Below, piece after piece: positions 16,181 through 25,148 of a DNA stretch of 64,000 bases (position 1 is its first letter; every line of letters starts with the position of its first letter). Under the pieces are notes generated by a model that made no database searches, had not been told where the DNA came from, and was given only the letters and a program-made list of their open reading frames with translations. The DNA is from Lysobacteraceae bacterium NML91-0213 (GTDB lineage: Bacteria; Pseudomonadota; Gammaproteobacteria; Xanthomonadales; Xanthomonadaceae). Location of the stretch: assembly GCA_002798175.1 (NCBI GenBank), contig NWQL01000005.1, positions 260,127-324,126 on the forward strand, given 5' to 3'. Made by a program: the position numbers and the translations under genes.

Positions 16181-18202
16181 TCAGCCCGCCATGCCGCTGT
16201 GGCGCAGCAGCGCGTCGATCCGTGGCTCGCGGCCGCGGAAGGCGCGGAAGTTCTCCAGCGCCGGGCGGCTGCCACCGCGGGCGAGGATCTCGTGGCGGAA
16301 GCGCGCGCCGGTGTCGGCCAGCGCGTCGGGCTGTTCCTCGAACGCGGCATAGGCATCCGCGCTCAGCACCTCGGCCCACTTGTAGCTGTAGTAGCCGGCT
16401 GCGTAGCCGCCCGCGAAGATGTGCGCGAACTGGTGCGGGAAGCGGTGCCAGGGCGGTGGCCGGTTCACCGCCACCTCGTCGCGGATGCGTTCCAGCAGCC
16501 CCAGCACGTCCGCCGGTGGCTCACCGGCATGCAATTCCATGTCGAACAGTGCGAACTCGAGCTGGCGCACGGTCTGCATGCCGCTCTGGAAGTTGCGTGC
16601 GGCCAGCATGCGGTCGAACAGCGCGCGTGGCAGCGGCTCGCCGGTGTCCACGTGCGCGGTCATCGCCTCGACACGCGGCCACTCCCAGCAGAAGTTCTCC
16701 ATGAACTGGCTGGGCAGCTCCACCACGTCCCATTCCACGCCATTGATGCCGGCCACCGGCAGCTCGCCGACTTCGGTCAGCAGCTGGTGCAGGCCGTGGC
16801 CCATCTCGTGGAACAGGGTCACCACTTCGTCGTGGGTGAACGTGGCCGGAGCACCGTCGACACCGCGGCCGAAGTTGCAGACCAGGTACACAACCGGTGT
16901 CTGCGCACTGCCGCCGGCACGCTGGCGGCGGTTGCGGCAGTCGTCCATCCAGGCGCCGCCACGCTTGCCTTCGCGCGCGTACAGGTCGAGATAGAACTGC
17001 CCGACCAGGCGGCCACCGCCATCGACCAGCCGGTAGAAGCGGACGTCCTCGTGCCACACCGGCGCGCTGTCGGCTTCGACGCGCAGGCCGTAGAGGCTTC
17101 CGATCACGTCGAACAGGCCGGCCAGCACGCGCGGTTCGGTGAAGTAGCGCTTGACCTCCTGCCCGGAGTAGTCGAAGCGCGTCTCGCGCAGTTTCTGCGA
17201 GACCCACATGAGATCCCACGGCTGCAACGTGTCGATGCCGAGCGTGTCGCGGGCGAACGCTTCGAGTTCGGCGCGGTCGCGGCGTGCATGCGGAAGCGCG
17301 CGTGCGGCGAGGTCGCGCAGAAACGCCAGTACCTCGTCGTCGGTGCGCGCCATCCGCGTGGTCAGCGCAAGCGCGGCGTAGTGGGCGTGCCCGAGCAGGC
17401 GCGCCTGCTCGGCGCGCAGCGCCAGGATCGCGTCGATCAGCGGTCCGTTGTCGAGCGCCGCCGGGCCGGCCTCCGATGCGAGCACGCCGTACGCGCGGTA
17501 CAGGCGTTCGCGCAACGCGCGATCGTCGGCCCAGGTCTGCACCGGCAGGTAGCACGGCATCTTCAGGGTCAGGCGCCAGCCGGGCTCGCCGGCGGCTTCG
17601 GCCGCGGCGCGGCACTGCGCACGGACATCCGCCGGCAGGCCAGCGAGTTCGGACTCATCGGTGGTGGTGTACGACCACGCGTCGGTGGCGTCGAGCACGT
17701 GTTCGGAGAACCTTGCCGAGAGCTCCGCCAGTTCCTGCTGGACCTGGGCGAAACGCGCGCGCGCGTCGGGCTCGAGCTCGGCGCCGCCGAGGCGGAAATC
17801 GCGCAGGGCGTTATCGACCACGCGGCGGCGCACGGGGCTCCAGTCAGCGGCGTCGGGCGCGGCGGCCAGGGTGCGGAAGCGTTCGTACAGGGCCTGGTTC
17901 TGCTGCAGCGCGCTGTGGAAGCGCGTCACCTTCGGCAGCGCCGCGTTGTAGGCCTCACGCAGTTGCGGCGTATTGACCACCGCGTTGAGATGGCCGACCT
18001 GGTTCCAGGCGCGGCCAAGGCGTTCGGTGGCGTCGTGGAGCGGTTCGACGAAGCCATCCCACGTGACCGGCGCCGCGGTGGTGGCATGCGCGACAGCCGC
18101 CTCGGCGTCCGCCAGCAGGGTGTCGATGGCGGGGGCGATATGCTCCGGCCGGATTGCATCGAAGCGCGGCAGCGCGGAAAAGTCGAGAAGGGGATTGGTC
18201 AT
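16181..18202 (-). CDS. prlC: oligopeptidase A, M3 family zinc metallopeptidase
   Basis: A 673-residue cytosolic peptidase, near the usual length of oligopeptidase A. The zinc-binding motif is HEMGH (H465, E466, H469), preceded by VVTLFHEMGHGLHQL, with the third glutamate ligand about 28 residues later. The N-terminus reads MTNPLLDFSALPRFDAIRPE, typical of PrlC/OpdA. It degrades short peptides, including cleaved signal peptides. I chose the ATG at 18202 over one further upstream because homologues begin here. The gene stands alone in leftward orientation. Confidence 0.95.
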   Translation of the reverse strand: MTNPLLDFSALPRFDAIRPEHIAPAIDTLLADAEAAVAHATTAAPVTWDGFVEPLHDATERLGRAWNQVGHLNAVVNTPQLREAYNAALPKVTRFHSALQQNQALYERFRTLAAAPDAADWSPVRRRVVDNALRDFRLGGAELEPDARARFAQVQQELAELSARFSEHVLDATDAWSYTTTDESELAGLPADVRAQCRAAAEAAGEPGWRLTLKMPCYLPVQTWADDRALRERLYRAYGVLASEAGPAALDNGPLIDAILALRAEQARLLGHAHYAALALTTRMARTDDEVLAFLRDLAARALPHARRDRAELEAFARDTLGIDTLQPWDLMWVSQKLRETRFDYSGQEVKRYFTEPRVLAGLFDVIGSLYGLRVEADSAPVWHEDVRFYRLVDGGGRLVGQFYLDLYAREGKRGGAWMDDCRNRRQRAGGSAQTPVVYLVCNFGRGVDGAPATFTHDEVVTLFHEMGHGLHQLLTEVGELPVAGINGVEWDVVELPSQFMENFCWEWPRVEAMTAHVDTGEPLPRALFDRMLAARNFQSGMQTVRQLEFALFDMELHAGEPPADVLGLLERIRDEVAVNRPPPWHRFPHQFAHIFAGGYAAGYYSYKWAEVLSADAYAAFEEQPDALADTGARFRHEILARGGSRPALENFRAFRGREPRIDALLRHSGMAG

Positions 18203-18292
18203 CCCCGCGTGGTGGGGGCGGATCCCGGTGTTTCCAGCCGGATTCATTCGCACCGCCCGTGGCCGGTGCAACAGCGGCCTGCGCGCTGTGAC

Positions 18293-18490
18293 TCAGGGCG
18301 CGGCGAGGATCGAGACGATGCGGTTCTGCAGCCAGCTGGTGTCTTCGGCCGACAGCTTGCCGCGCAGCAGGGAGCGGGTCTCGTGGGAGAACGCCGCCCA
18401 GAAATCACTGTCGTGCGGGTTCTGCTGGCGCATCTGCGGCAGGCGCTGGTGGAGATCGCTCAGGCGGCGATCGAGTTCGGGGCGTGACAT
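18293..18490 (-). CDS. small conserved hypothetical protein
   Basis: A 65-residue soluble protein (MSRPELDRRLSDLHQRL at its start). It is charged and predicted helical, with an amphipathic heptad-like N-terminal half and a short hydrophobic C-terminus (LQNRIVSILAAP). The start at 18490 follows GAGGTCC. I recognise no named family. It lies 90 bp upstream of oligopeptidase A on the same strand and could share its transcript. Confidence 0.6.
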   Translation of the reverse strand: MSRPELDRRLSDLHQRLPQMRQQNPHDSDFWAAFSHETRSLLRGKLSAEDTSWLQNRIVSILAAP

Positions 18491-18742
18491 GTCGGACCTC
18501 TGCGCGGGCATCGGCGCGATGGCGATGCCATCGGCCTGCCGGGAAACTGGTCGCGCTGCACGGGACTGGCGGTAGGGAACCGGACGGTCGGGCGCGGCGC
18601 GTCTCCCAACCTAGTGGGTGCCCCTGTAGGGTGGTGTGAAAACTGCCGCGTAATTGCGCGTTTTCGCGCCGTTCCGGGTCATCCCGATGAATGCACGTCA
18701 CGCGTCTCACGGGCTGAGACCTCGACCCGTCACGCTGTCGCG

Positions 18743-19987
18743 GTGGAAACCTCCGACAAGCTCGCCATCCTTGCCGATGCGGCCAAGTACGACGCGTCCT
18801 GCGCGTCGAGCGGCGCATCGAAGCGCCATTCGCTGGGTACCGGGGGGATCGGCAGCACCGAAGGCATGGGGATCTGCCACTCCTACACGCCCGACGGCCG
18901 CTGCGTCTCGCTGCTGAAGATCCTGCTGACCAATTTCTGCATCTACGACTGCGCCTACTGCGTCAACCGCGTCAGCAGCAACGTGCGCCGCGCCCGGTTC
19001 ACCACCGACGAGGTGGTGAAGCTGACGCTGGATTTCTACAAGCGCAACTACATCGAGGGGCTGTTCCTCTCCAGCGGCATCATCCGCTCCAGCGACTACA
19101 CGATGGAGCAGCTGGTGGAAGTGGCCCGCAGCCTGCGCGAGGACCATCGCTTCGGCGGCTATATCCACCTCAAGACGATCCCCGACGCCGCCCCCGAACT
19201 GCTGGCCGCGGCCGGGCAGTACGCCGACCGCCTGAGCATCAACGTCGAATTGCCGACCGAAGCGGGGCTGGCCGAACTGGCCCCGGAGAAGAAGCTCCCG
19301 GGTATCCGCGCGGCGATGGGCGAGCTGCGCTGGCGCATCGAGGAGAACCGTGAGCAGCGCCGCGAGCAGAAGGTGCTGCGTGCGAAGCCGCCGCGCTTCG
19401 CACCCGCGGGGCAGAGCACGCAGATGATCGTCGGCGCCGATGGCGCGAACGACCGCAGCATCCTGCACACCAGCGACAACCTCTACGGCAACTACCGGCT
19501 GAAGCGGGTCTACTACTCGGCGTTCTCGCCGATTCCCGATGCCTCGATCCGCCTGCCGTCGAAGGCGCCGCCACTGGTGCGCGAACACCGCCTCTACCAG
19601 GCCGACTGGCTGCTGCGCTTCTACGGGTTCGGGGTCGATGACATCGCGCCGGCCGACGCCGGCGGCATGCTCGATCTCGACATCGATCCCAAGCTGGCGT
19701 GGGCGCTGCGCCATCCCGAGCAGTTCCCGGTCGACGTCAACCGCGCCTCGCGCGAGCTGCTGCTGCGGGTGCCGGGCCTGGGGACCCGCAACGTCGACCG
19801 CATCGTGTCGTCGCGGCGCACCGGCGCGTTGCGGGTCGACGACCTGGCGCGGCTGCGGGTGCCATTGAGGAAGGCCCTGCCGTTCCTGCTGCTGCCGGGC
19901 CACGTGCCGCGTGGCGGGCTCGACGATCCGGCACGGCTGCGCGCGCAACTGGCGCCACCGCCACGGCAGGCGGACCTGTTCGCATGA
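18743..19987 (+). CDS. putative DNA modification/repair radical SAM protein (TIGR03916-type)
   Basis: A 414-residue radical SAM enzyme. The 4Fe-4S cysteines are C66, C70 and C73 (CIYDCAYC), followed by the barrel. Near the C-terminus VNRASRELLLRVPGLG is a helix-hairpin-helix that would bind DNA. The family is known to pair with a UdgX-type uracil-DNA glycosylase, and that gene overlaps here by 4 bp (ATGA). The reaction is unknown; a damaged or modified base is a reasonable guess. I start at the GTG at 18743 because family members begin close to KLAILADAAKYDASC; an ATG at 18614 gives a longer but unlikely N-terminus. Confidence 0.85.
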   Translation: METSDKLAILADAAKYDASCASSGASKRHSLGTGGIGSTEGMGICHSYTPDGRCVSLLKILLTNFCIYDCAYCVNRVSSNVRRARFTTDEVVKLTLDFYKRNYIEGLFLSSGIIRSSDYTMEQLVEVARSLREDHRFGGYIHLKTIPDAAPELLAAAGQYADRLSINVELPTEAGLAELAPEKKLPGIRAAMGELRWRIEENREQRREQKVLRAKPPRFAPAGQSTQMIVGADGANDRSILHTSDNLYGNYRLKRVYYSAFSPIPDASIRLPSKAPPLVREHRLYQADWLLRFYGFGVDDIAPADAGGMLDLDIDPKLAWALRHPEQFPVDVNRASRELLLRVPGLGTRNVDRIVSSRRTGALRVDDLARLRVPLRKALPFLLLPGHVPRGGLDDPARLRAQLAPPPRQADLFA

Positions 19988-21444
19988 GTGGCGATCTGTT
20001 CGGCGATGCGCCGGGTGCCACCGCGGCCGGGGCCGTGCAGGCGGTCGTGGATCCGCCCTGGGACGGCGACGCGTGGCGCGTGCAGGCGCGCCAGGCCTGG
20101 TGCGCGGGGCTCGCCCCCGAAGACCTGGTCTGGGATGGCGACCCGCAGGCGATGCTGGCAACCGGCCGCGCGTTGGACGCGCTGCCGGCCACGCGACCGC
20201 CACCGCGGGTGGATGCGGAGTTCCCCGCGCTGGCCGCCGCGGTGGCCTGCCATTCCGATCCGCAGCGGTTCGGCCTGCTGTACCGGCTGCTGTGGCGCAT
20301 GGCGTCCGGCCAGCCACGGCTGCTCGAGCGCGCCAGCGATCCCGACGTGCAGCGCGTACGCATGCTGGAGAAGGCGGTGCGCCGCGACAGCCACAAGATG
20401 AAGGCATTCGTGCGCTTCCGCGCGGTGCCGGGGCGCGACGAGCACTACATCGCCTGGTTCGAGCCGGCACACCGCATCGTCGACCGGATCGCCCCGTTCT
20501 TCGCCCGGCGATTCGCGGGCATGCACTGGGCGATCCTCACCCCGTACCGCAGCGTCGCCTGGGATGGCCGGGCGCTGGTGTTCGGGCCGGGCGCCACCCG
20601 CGGTGATGCGCCGGACGACGATGCGCAGGAAGCGCTGTGGCGCACCTACTACGCCAACATCTTCAATCCGGCGCGGCTCAACCCGACGATGATGCGGTCG
20701 GAGATGCCGCAGAAGTACTGGAAGCACCTGCCCGAAGCCGCGTTGCTGCCGGCCCTGCTGCGCGAGGCCGGCCCGCGCGTGCAGGCGATGGCCGAGCGCG
20801 CGCCGGAGCCGCCGCGACGGCGCATCCCCGCGCCCGCACCGGCACCGCTCGGGATGCCCGCGGGGCTGGACGCCCTGCGCGACGCCGCCGCGGCGTGCCG
20901 GCGCTGCCCGTTGTGGGAACCGGCTACGCGCACGGTGTTCGGCGAGGGCCCGCAGGATGCACGGGTGGTGGTGGTCGGCGAACAGCCGGGCGACGAGGAG
21001 GACCTCAGCGGGCGCCCGTTCGTCGGCCCTGCCGGGCGCCTGCTCGACCGCGCGCTGGGCGAGCTCGGCATCGATCGCTCGCGGCTGTGGCTGACCAATG
21101 CGGTCAAGCACTTCCGCTTCGAGCCACGCGGCAAGCGCCGCCTGCATCGCAATCCGGACGTCGCCCACGTGCGCGCCTGCCGGCCGTGGCTGCAGCAGGA
21201 ACTGGCGGTGCTGCAGCCCGACATCGTCGTGTGCCTGGGCGCGACCGCCGCGCAGGCGGTGTTCGGTGGCGGCTTCCGGCTGATGGACGCGCGTGGCCGC
21301 TGGCATCCGCTCGACGGCGCCCGTGGACTGGCCACCGTGCACCCGGCCTGGGTGCTGCGCCAGCGCGACGCCGCTGCGCGCGAGGCGGCCTACGCGGGTT
21401 TCGTCGACGACCTGCGGCTGCTGGTGGGGGCGGTGGCCGCGTAG
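19984..21444 (+). CDS. UdgX-family uracil-DNA glycosylase with N-terminal DUF4130-like domain
   Basis: A 486-residue fusion. The N-terminal half (to about 270) matches the TIGR03915/DUF4130 type found with radical SAM partners. The C-terminal half is a family 4-like uracil-DNA glycosylase: motif A is GEQPGDEEDLSGRPFVGPAG (from G332), then TNAVKHFRFE, and the UdgX-specific loop KRRLHRNP carries H388. Motif B is TVHPAW (H453). In mycobacterial UdgX the loop histidine attacks the abasic sugar and leaves a covalent protein-DNA adduct; the same residue is present here. The start at 19984 overlaps the radical SAM stop. Confidence 0.9.
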   Translation: MSGDLFGDAPGATAAGAVQAVVDPPWDGDAWRVQARQAWCAGLAPEDLVWDGDPQAMLATGRALDALPATRPPPRVDAEFPALAAAVACHSDPQRFGLLYRLLWRMASGQPRLLERASDPDVQRVRMLEKAVRRDSHKMKAFVRFRAVPGRDEHYIAWFEPAHRIVDRIAPFFARRFAGMHWAILTPYRSVAWDGRALVFGPGATRGDAPDDDAQEALWRTYYANIFNPARLNPTMMRSEMPQKYWKHLPEAALLPALLREAGPRVQAMAERAPEPPRRRIPAPAPAPLGMPAGLDALRDAAAACRRCPLWEPATRTVFGEGPQDARVVVVGEQPGDEEDLSGRPFVGPAGRLLDRALGELGIDRSRLWLTNAVKHFRFEPRGKRRLHRNPDVAHVRACRPWLQQELAVLQPDIVVCLGATAAQAVFGGGFRLMDARGRWHPLDGARGLATVHPAWVLRQRDAAAREAAYAGFVDDLRLLVGAVAA

Positions 21445-21578
21445 GCGTGGCTCCCGGGTCCCCGAAGTGCACGCACTGCGTAGCTGCGTGTCGGCCGGGC
21501 GCCTACCCTGCGGCGATTTCACCGTGGATTGGCAAGGGCGGGAGGACACTCCCGTCACCCCATGGAGGAGTGACTTCG

Positions 21579-22067
21579 ATGAAGCAATGTCATGTTTCCC
21601 GCGTCGCGCTGCTGGCACTGGCGCTGGCGCTGCCGGCGGCGGCCGCCGCCCAGCAGACCGGCGCGGCCGGTGCCATGCAGGCCGATACCAGCCACCACGG
21701 TGCCCACCACGCCGCGATGACCGAGGCGCAGGTGCGCAGCGCGCTCGAAGGCGAGGGCTTCCGCAACGTGCGTGACCTCGAGTTCGAACACGGCCTGTGG
21801 AGCGCCGATGTCGACAGCGCCGACGGCAACAAGATCGACGTCCACCTCGATCCCGCCACCGGCGAAGTGTTCCCCGATACCGCCACCGCGCGCATCTCCG
21901 AGAACGAAGTGCGGGCGAAGCTCACCGCCGGTGGTTACCAGCACATCGAGGACGTGGAATTCGACGACGGCATCTGGAAGGCCGAGGCGCGCAACGCACA
22001 GGGCCAGAAACTGAACCTGCGCATCGCGCCCACCGATGGACGGGTGCTGCACGAACGCATCGACTGA
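21579..22067 (+). CDS. exported protein with two PepSY-like domains
   Basis: A 162-residue periplasmic protein. GGAGGAG precedes the ATG at 21579. The signal peptide ends near AAAAA|QQTG (about residue 24). After a His-rich linker (HHGAHHAA) two repeats of about 50 residues follow: MTEAQVRSALEGEGFRNV and SENEVRAKLTAGGYQHI, each ending in a beta-hairpin with D-G and a conserved W (GLWSADV, GIWKAEA). PepSY domains often inhibit or chaperone proteases or bind metals. A perfect terminator follows at 22085-22108, so it is probably monocistronic. Confidence 0.8.
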   Translation: MKQCHVSRVALLALALALPAAAAAQQTGAAGAMQADTSHHGAHHAAMTEAQVRSALEGEGFRNVRDLEFEHGLWSADVDSADGNKIDVHLDPATGEVFPDTATARISENEVRAKLTAGGYQHIEDVEFDDGIWKAEARNAQGQKLNLRIAPTDGRVLHERID

Positions 22068-22084
22068 CGCGTTCGGCTACGAAA

Positions 22085-22108
22085 AATGCCCGGCTTGCGC
22101 CGGGCATT
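22085..22108 (+). terminator. terminator after the PepSY gene
   Basis: A perfect 10 bp stem (22085-22094 with 22099-22108) and TTGC loop. The A-rich left flank and T-rich right arm suit both strands; it also lies 28 bp from the stop of the convergent membrane gene. Confidence 0.7.
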
Positions 22109-22135
22109 CCTGTGTCCAGGCAACGGAGGTGGAGG

Positions 22136-22885
22136 TCAGCGTGCAGCGCGGCGTGTGCGTGGGCGCCCACCGCGACGCAGCCACACGGTCTGCACCACCA
22201 GCGCGAGGGCCAGCGCCAGCGCGGTCCAGCCCGCCATCGGCGCCTCGTCACCGCGTGCCAGTGCCACGGTCACCCCGACGAACCCCCACGCGGCTGCAAG
22301 CGCGTAGCTGAAGGCCCCGTGCATCGCGGCGTTCGCCGCCAGCGCAAGCACCGCCGCCACCGCCAGCAGGACGAAACTCCAGCCAAGCTGGTTGCCGGGG
22401 TCGGCCGGGATCACCCCTTCGCCGAGCAGCGCCTGCGCAAGGTTCAGGATGGCGGCGATCGACAGCCAGCCCGCATGCAGCCCCAGCGCCATGCGCGTCC
22501 ACAGGTCGGCATGGCCACGATGGGCGGTCCACGCGGCCCACAGCAGGGTGGCCAGCGCGACGAAGATCAGCAGCACGCACAGCCACAGCCACTCCTGCGC
22601 GTAGACCGGCATCCACAACGTGGTGCACACGAACCCAAGGGCGGTCGCAGGCGCGATGCGTGCCAGCAGCCGGTCCCGTTTGCGCGCGCCGGTCGCCTGG
22701 CGCAGCGCATACACGATGTCGAGCAGGAAGATCAGGCTCCAGATCGAGAACGCGTAGCCGGCCGGCTGCACCAGCAACGGATAGCGCGAGGAGATCTCGG
22801 ACTGGTCGGGCCCGAACGCCCCCTGGTTGGAGAACCACGCAACCACCGGCATGGCGATCGCGGCAAGCAGGACGAGCAGGCGCAC
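22136..22885 (-). CDS. tryptophan-rich integral membrane protein, TspO/MBR-related
   Basis: A 249-residue protein with about seven hydrophobic helices and 13 or more tryptophans. QPAGYAFSIWSLIFL near residue 42 resembles the TM motif of long TspO/MBR-type sensory proteins (TPAGWAFAIWG in relatives). The N-terminal helix may be a signal anchor. By that resemblance it could bind porphyrins or other ligands, but true TspO is about 160 residues and this is longer, so the assignment is tentative. It lies 65 bp downstream of the CtaG-like gene on the same strand. Confidence 0.6.
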   Translation of the reverse strand: MRLLVLLAAIAMPVVAWFSNQGAFGPDQSEISSRYPLLVQPAGYAFSIWSLIFLLDIVYALRQATGARKRDRLLARIAPATALGFVCTTLWMPVYAQEWLWLCVLLIFVALATLLWAAWTAHRGHADLWTRMALGLHAGWLSIAAILNLAQALLGEGVIPADPGNQLGWSFVLLAVAAVLALAANAAMHGAFSYALAAAWGFVGVTVALARGDEAPMAGWTALALALALVVQTVWLRRGGRPRTRRAAR

Positions 22886-22950
22886 GGGTCGCTCCTTCGA
22901 TGTGGACGCCGCATCGTCGCGGCGTTGCCGCGTTCATGTGGTGAAGGCAG

Positions 22951-23871
22951 TCAACGCGACGTCCCGCGCGACGGCGTGCGGCGTTCGATCCGGCGCAGGC
23001 CCTGCCACAGCAGCCACAGCCCGCCGGCGAGGTAGGGAATGCAGCTCGGCACCCACATCAGGATGCCGGCCAGCTGCTGGTCGGCCAGCGGCGCCAGGCC
23101 GACCCCGGGCGCACGCACTGCGTACACCGGATACAGCGCGCGCTGGGAGAACGCCAGCAGCGCGCCGAGAAAGCCCATCTGCATCATCACCGCCAGCAGT
23201 GCGACCACGCCGGCGCCTGCACCACTGCCGGGGTCGCGCAGCCGCCGCCACGCCGCCGCCCAGAACCACATGCCCGCCAGCAGGAACGACAGGTGCATCA
23301 GGTGGTGCAGCGGCGCGCTGGCCAGCACCGCTTCCAGCGCACCCGGCAGGTGCCAGGCCCACATCACCGCACTGTGGGCGACCGCCGCCGGCACCAGCCA
23401 GGCCGAGATCCGCGTCAGCGGTGCATGCAGGGCGGCGTGCAGTGCCGAGGACCAGCGTCGCGGCAGGGCATAGGCCGCCACGGCGAACGGCTTTCCGGCC
23501 AGCAGCAGCGGCGGCACCAGCGCCAGCAGCAGCATGTGCTGGGCCATATGCGCGGCCAGCGACCAGGCGCCGTACGCATCCAGTGGCCAGATCGCCGCCA
23601 GCGCCAGTGACAGCATTCCCGACCAGAAGCCGGCGACGCCTGCAGGGGTGACGCCGCGACCGATCCCGGCCTGCCGCCACAACCGCGACAGCCCGAATGC
23701 ATACAGCACCGCCAGCAGCACGAACGGCACCAGCACCATCGGCGACAGCGTCCACGCCTGCGCAAGCGTCGGCGGATGCGCATGTCCGTCGTGTGCGAAC
23801 ACCGCTGGCGGCCACAGCAACGCTGCGGCGGCAATGGTCACGGGGGCGATGGAGGGATGGGGTCGACGCAT
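22951..23871 (-). CDS. CtaG-like cytochrome c oxidase assembly protein (caa3_CtaG)
   Basis: A 306-residue polytopic membrane protein. The N-terminal signal ends in FAHDGHAHP, a His-rich periplasmic start typical of copper-handling proteins. About seven helices follow; HMAQHMLLLALVPPLLLAG and the PLHHLMHLSFLLAGMWFWA stretch are CtaG family signatures with conserved histidines. Such proteins help to insert copper (CuB) into cytochrome c oxidase; the oxidase genes are 2.2 kb upstream on the same strand. The ATG at 23871 gives MRRPHP. It is divergent from the CopD-like gene, sharing a 184 bp promoter region. Confidence 0.75.
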   Translation of the reverse strand: MRRPHPSIAPVTIAAAALLWPPAVFAHDGHAHPPTLAQAWTLSPMVLVPFVLLAVLYAFGLSRLWRQAGIGRGVTPAGVAGFWSGMLSLALAAIWPLDAYGAWSLAAHMAQHMLLLALVPPLLLAGKPFAVAAYALPRRWSSALHAALHAPLTRISAWLVPAAVAHSAVMWAWHLPGALEAVLASAPLHHLMHLSFLLAGMWFWAAAWRRLRDPGSGAGAGVVALLAVMMQMGFLGALLAFSQRALYPVYAVRAPGVGLAPLADQQLAGILMWVPSCIPYLAGGLWLLWQGLRRIERRTPSRGTSR

Positions 23872-24055
23872 GGGCGACACCGTAACAACCCAGTGGCCGC
23901 GGTCATGTGGATGCTCCCTACACGCGATGCGCGCGGGTGCTCGTCTAGGGTCGCGACGTCGCTCACCGCTTCTCCCGCCTGCGGGACGGGTGGCCCGAAG
24001 GGCAGGGCGCAACGGGAACGTGTCCCCCGCCCAGCACGCGCGTACCGGAGACTCC

Positions 24056-24520
24056 ATGTACTTCTGGCTCAAGTTCTTCCACATCGCGGCGATGGCCATC
24101 TGGTTCACCGGGCTGTTCTTCCTGCCGCGGCTGTTCGTGGCCTTCCAGCGCAGGGAGGCCGACGGCGAGGCGACGTACTTCAACCCGGTCGCCAACATGC
24201 TGTTCTTCCGTATCGCCACGCCCGCGGCCATCGCCACCATCACCCTGGGGCTGGTGCTGATCGCCTGGCGACCGGATGGCGCCTGGCTGGTCCTGAAGCT
24301 GGTGGTGGTCGCGGTGGCGGTGCTGTTCCACCTCTATTTCGGCCTGCTGCTCTACCAGCTCGGCAAGGGCAACGACCGCCACGGTGCGTGGTTCTTCCGT
24401 GTGCTCGGTTGGGTGCCGCTGGTGCTGCTGCTGGTGATCGCGGCCATCACCGGCGCCAAGCCACGCACCATCGGCGACCTGCCGCCACCGCCAATGCACG
24501 AGGTCAATCGCGAAGGCTGA
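24056..24520 (+). CDS. CopD/HemJ-like small membrane protein
   Basis: A 154-residue, four-helix membrane protein. The first helix reads WLKFFHIAAMAIWFTGLFFLPR with a conserved His, and the C-terminus ends in a Pro-rich tail. This layout fits the CopD family and also UPF0093 (HemJ, protoporphyrinogen oxidase); in both the helix-one His binds haem or copper. The adjacent CtaG and oxidase genes favour a role in haem/copper supply, but the sequence cannot decide between the two families. TACCGGAG precedes the ATG. Confidence 0.65.
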   Translation: MYFWLKFFHIAAMAIWFTGLFFLPRLFVAFQRREADGEATYFNPVANMLFFRIATPAAIATITLGLVLIAWRPDGAWLVLKLVVVAVAVLFHLYFGLLLYQLGKGNDRHGAWFFRVLGWVPLVLLLVIAAITGAKPRTIGDLPPPPMHEVNREG

Positions 24521-24644
24521 GCGGCCTGGTCCGCGGCGGTCTGATTGCGGGGCGGGCGTTGGACGCGTTGGCGGGTCTGCGAGGGCTTCGGGCGATGGCG
24601 ATGTAGTAGTCCTGCGTCGGTGAGCGGCTTTGTTGTGTCGCGCT

Positions 24645-24762
24645 GCCCGTCGCGCGCACCGGGGGGTGTGCTCCCCCGGCCGGAGTCCGCGTCCAGCTAC
24701 CACGGCCGGCCGCCGGCCATCCATGGCCGGCTGTCCGCACACCCCCGGTGCACGCGACGGGC
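24645..24762. repeat. palindromic repeat, arm A of composite element copy 1
   Basis: A 118 bp near-palindrome whose ends are a perfect 10 bp inverted repeat (GCCCGTCGCG at 24645-24654 and its complement at 24753-24762), extended by a further run of G against C. The core contains GGCCATCCATGGCC. A second copy lies at 43143-43262 with over 90 % identity by eye, and arm B downstream is an inverted relative. Confidence 0.9.
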
Positions 24763-24984
24763 TCGGGCATCCGCCGGCTTCGGAATGGAACGTCAGCAGC
24801 GGTGCCGCTGACGGCGTCGTGCACGGGCGGCGGGCGGCGCACCTGCCTGTCCGGGTGCAACCGACCACGCTCGCGCGGCCCGGGTCCGGCATCGAGATCG
24901 GAGCGGCTCGTTGGAGTCACCGGTTGTCGCAACGGCATGCCGGTATTTGCCGTTGGCCTTCTCCCCGACGCGACGACAGTCGGA
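24763..24984. repeat. linker of composite element copy 1
   Basis: About 222 bp between arms A and B. Parts (around 24862-24984) are recognisably related to the linker of copy 2 (about 43320-43445): both hold ACCACGCTCG, then ATCGAGATCG- or ATGGAGATCG-like text and CCGTTG.CCTTCT. No protein is convincingly coded. Confidence 0.6.
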
Positions 24985-25098
24985 GCCCGCCGCGGACGCA
25001 GGGGGATGTCCAGAGCCGGCCATGGATGGCCGGCGGCCGGATGTGGGAGCAGGACGCGGAGATATCCGGCTGGGCATCCCCCTGTGGCCGCGGTGGGC
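24985..25098. repeat. palindromic repeat, arm B of composite element copy 1
   Basis: A 114 bp near-palindrome with 11 bp terminal inverted repeats (one mismatch; 24985-24995 with 25088-25098). Its core is the reverse complement of the core of arm A, so A and B are inverted copies of one element. The twin in copy 2 is at 43446-43558. Confidence 0.9.
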
Positions 25099-25148
25099 AG
25101 CCGCGCCAGTGCCGCCCGTCCTGCAGCCGGGCAGGAACGACCGTGCGC

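Noticed and set aside
18512-18742. LexA box upstream of the radical SAM/UdgX pair
   Set aside because: I looked for the xanthomonad-type palindrome but found no convincing match.
24630-25148. Open frames across the composite repeat
   Set aside because: They arise from GC-rich palindromes, have no ribosome site and appear on both strands; similar frames recur at the second copy.
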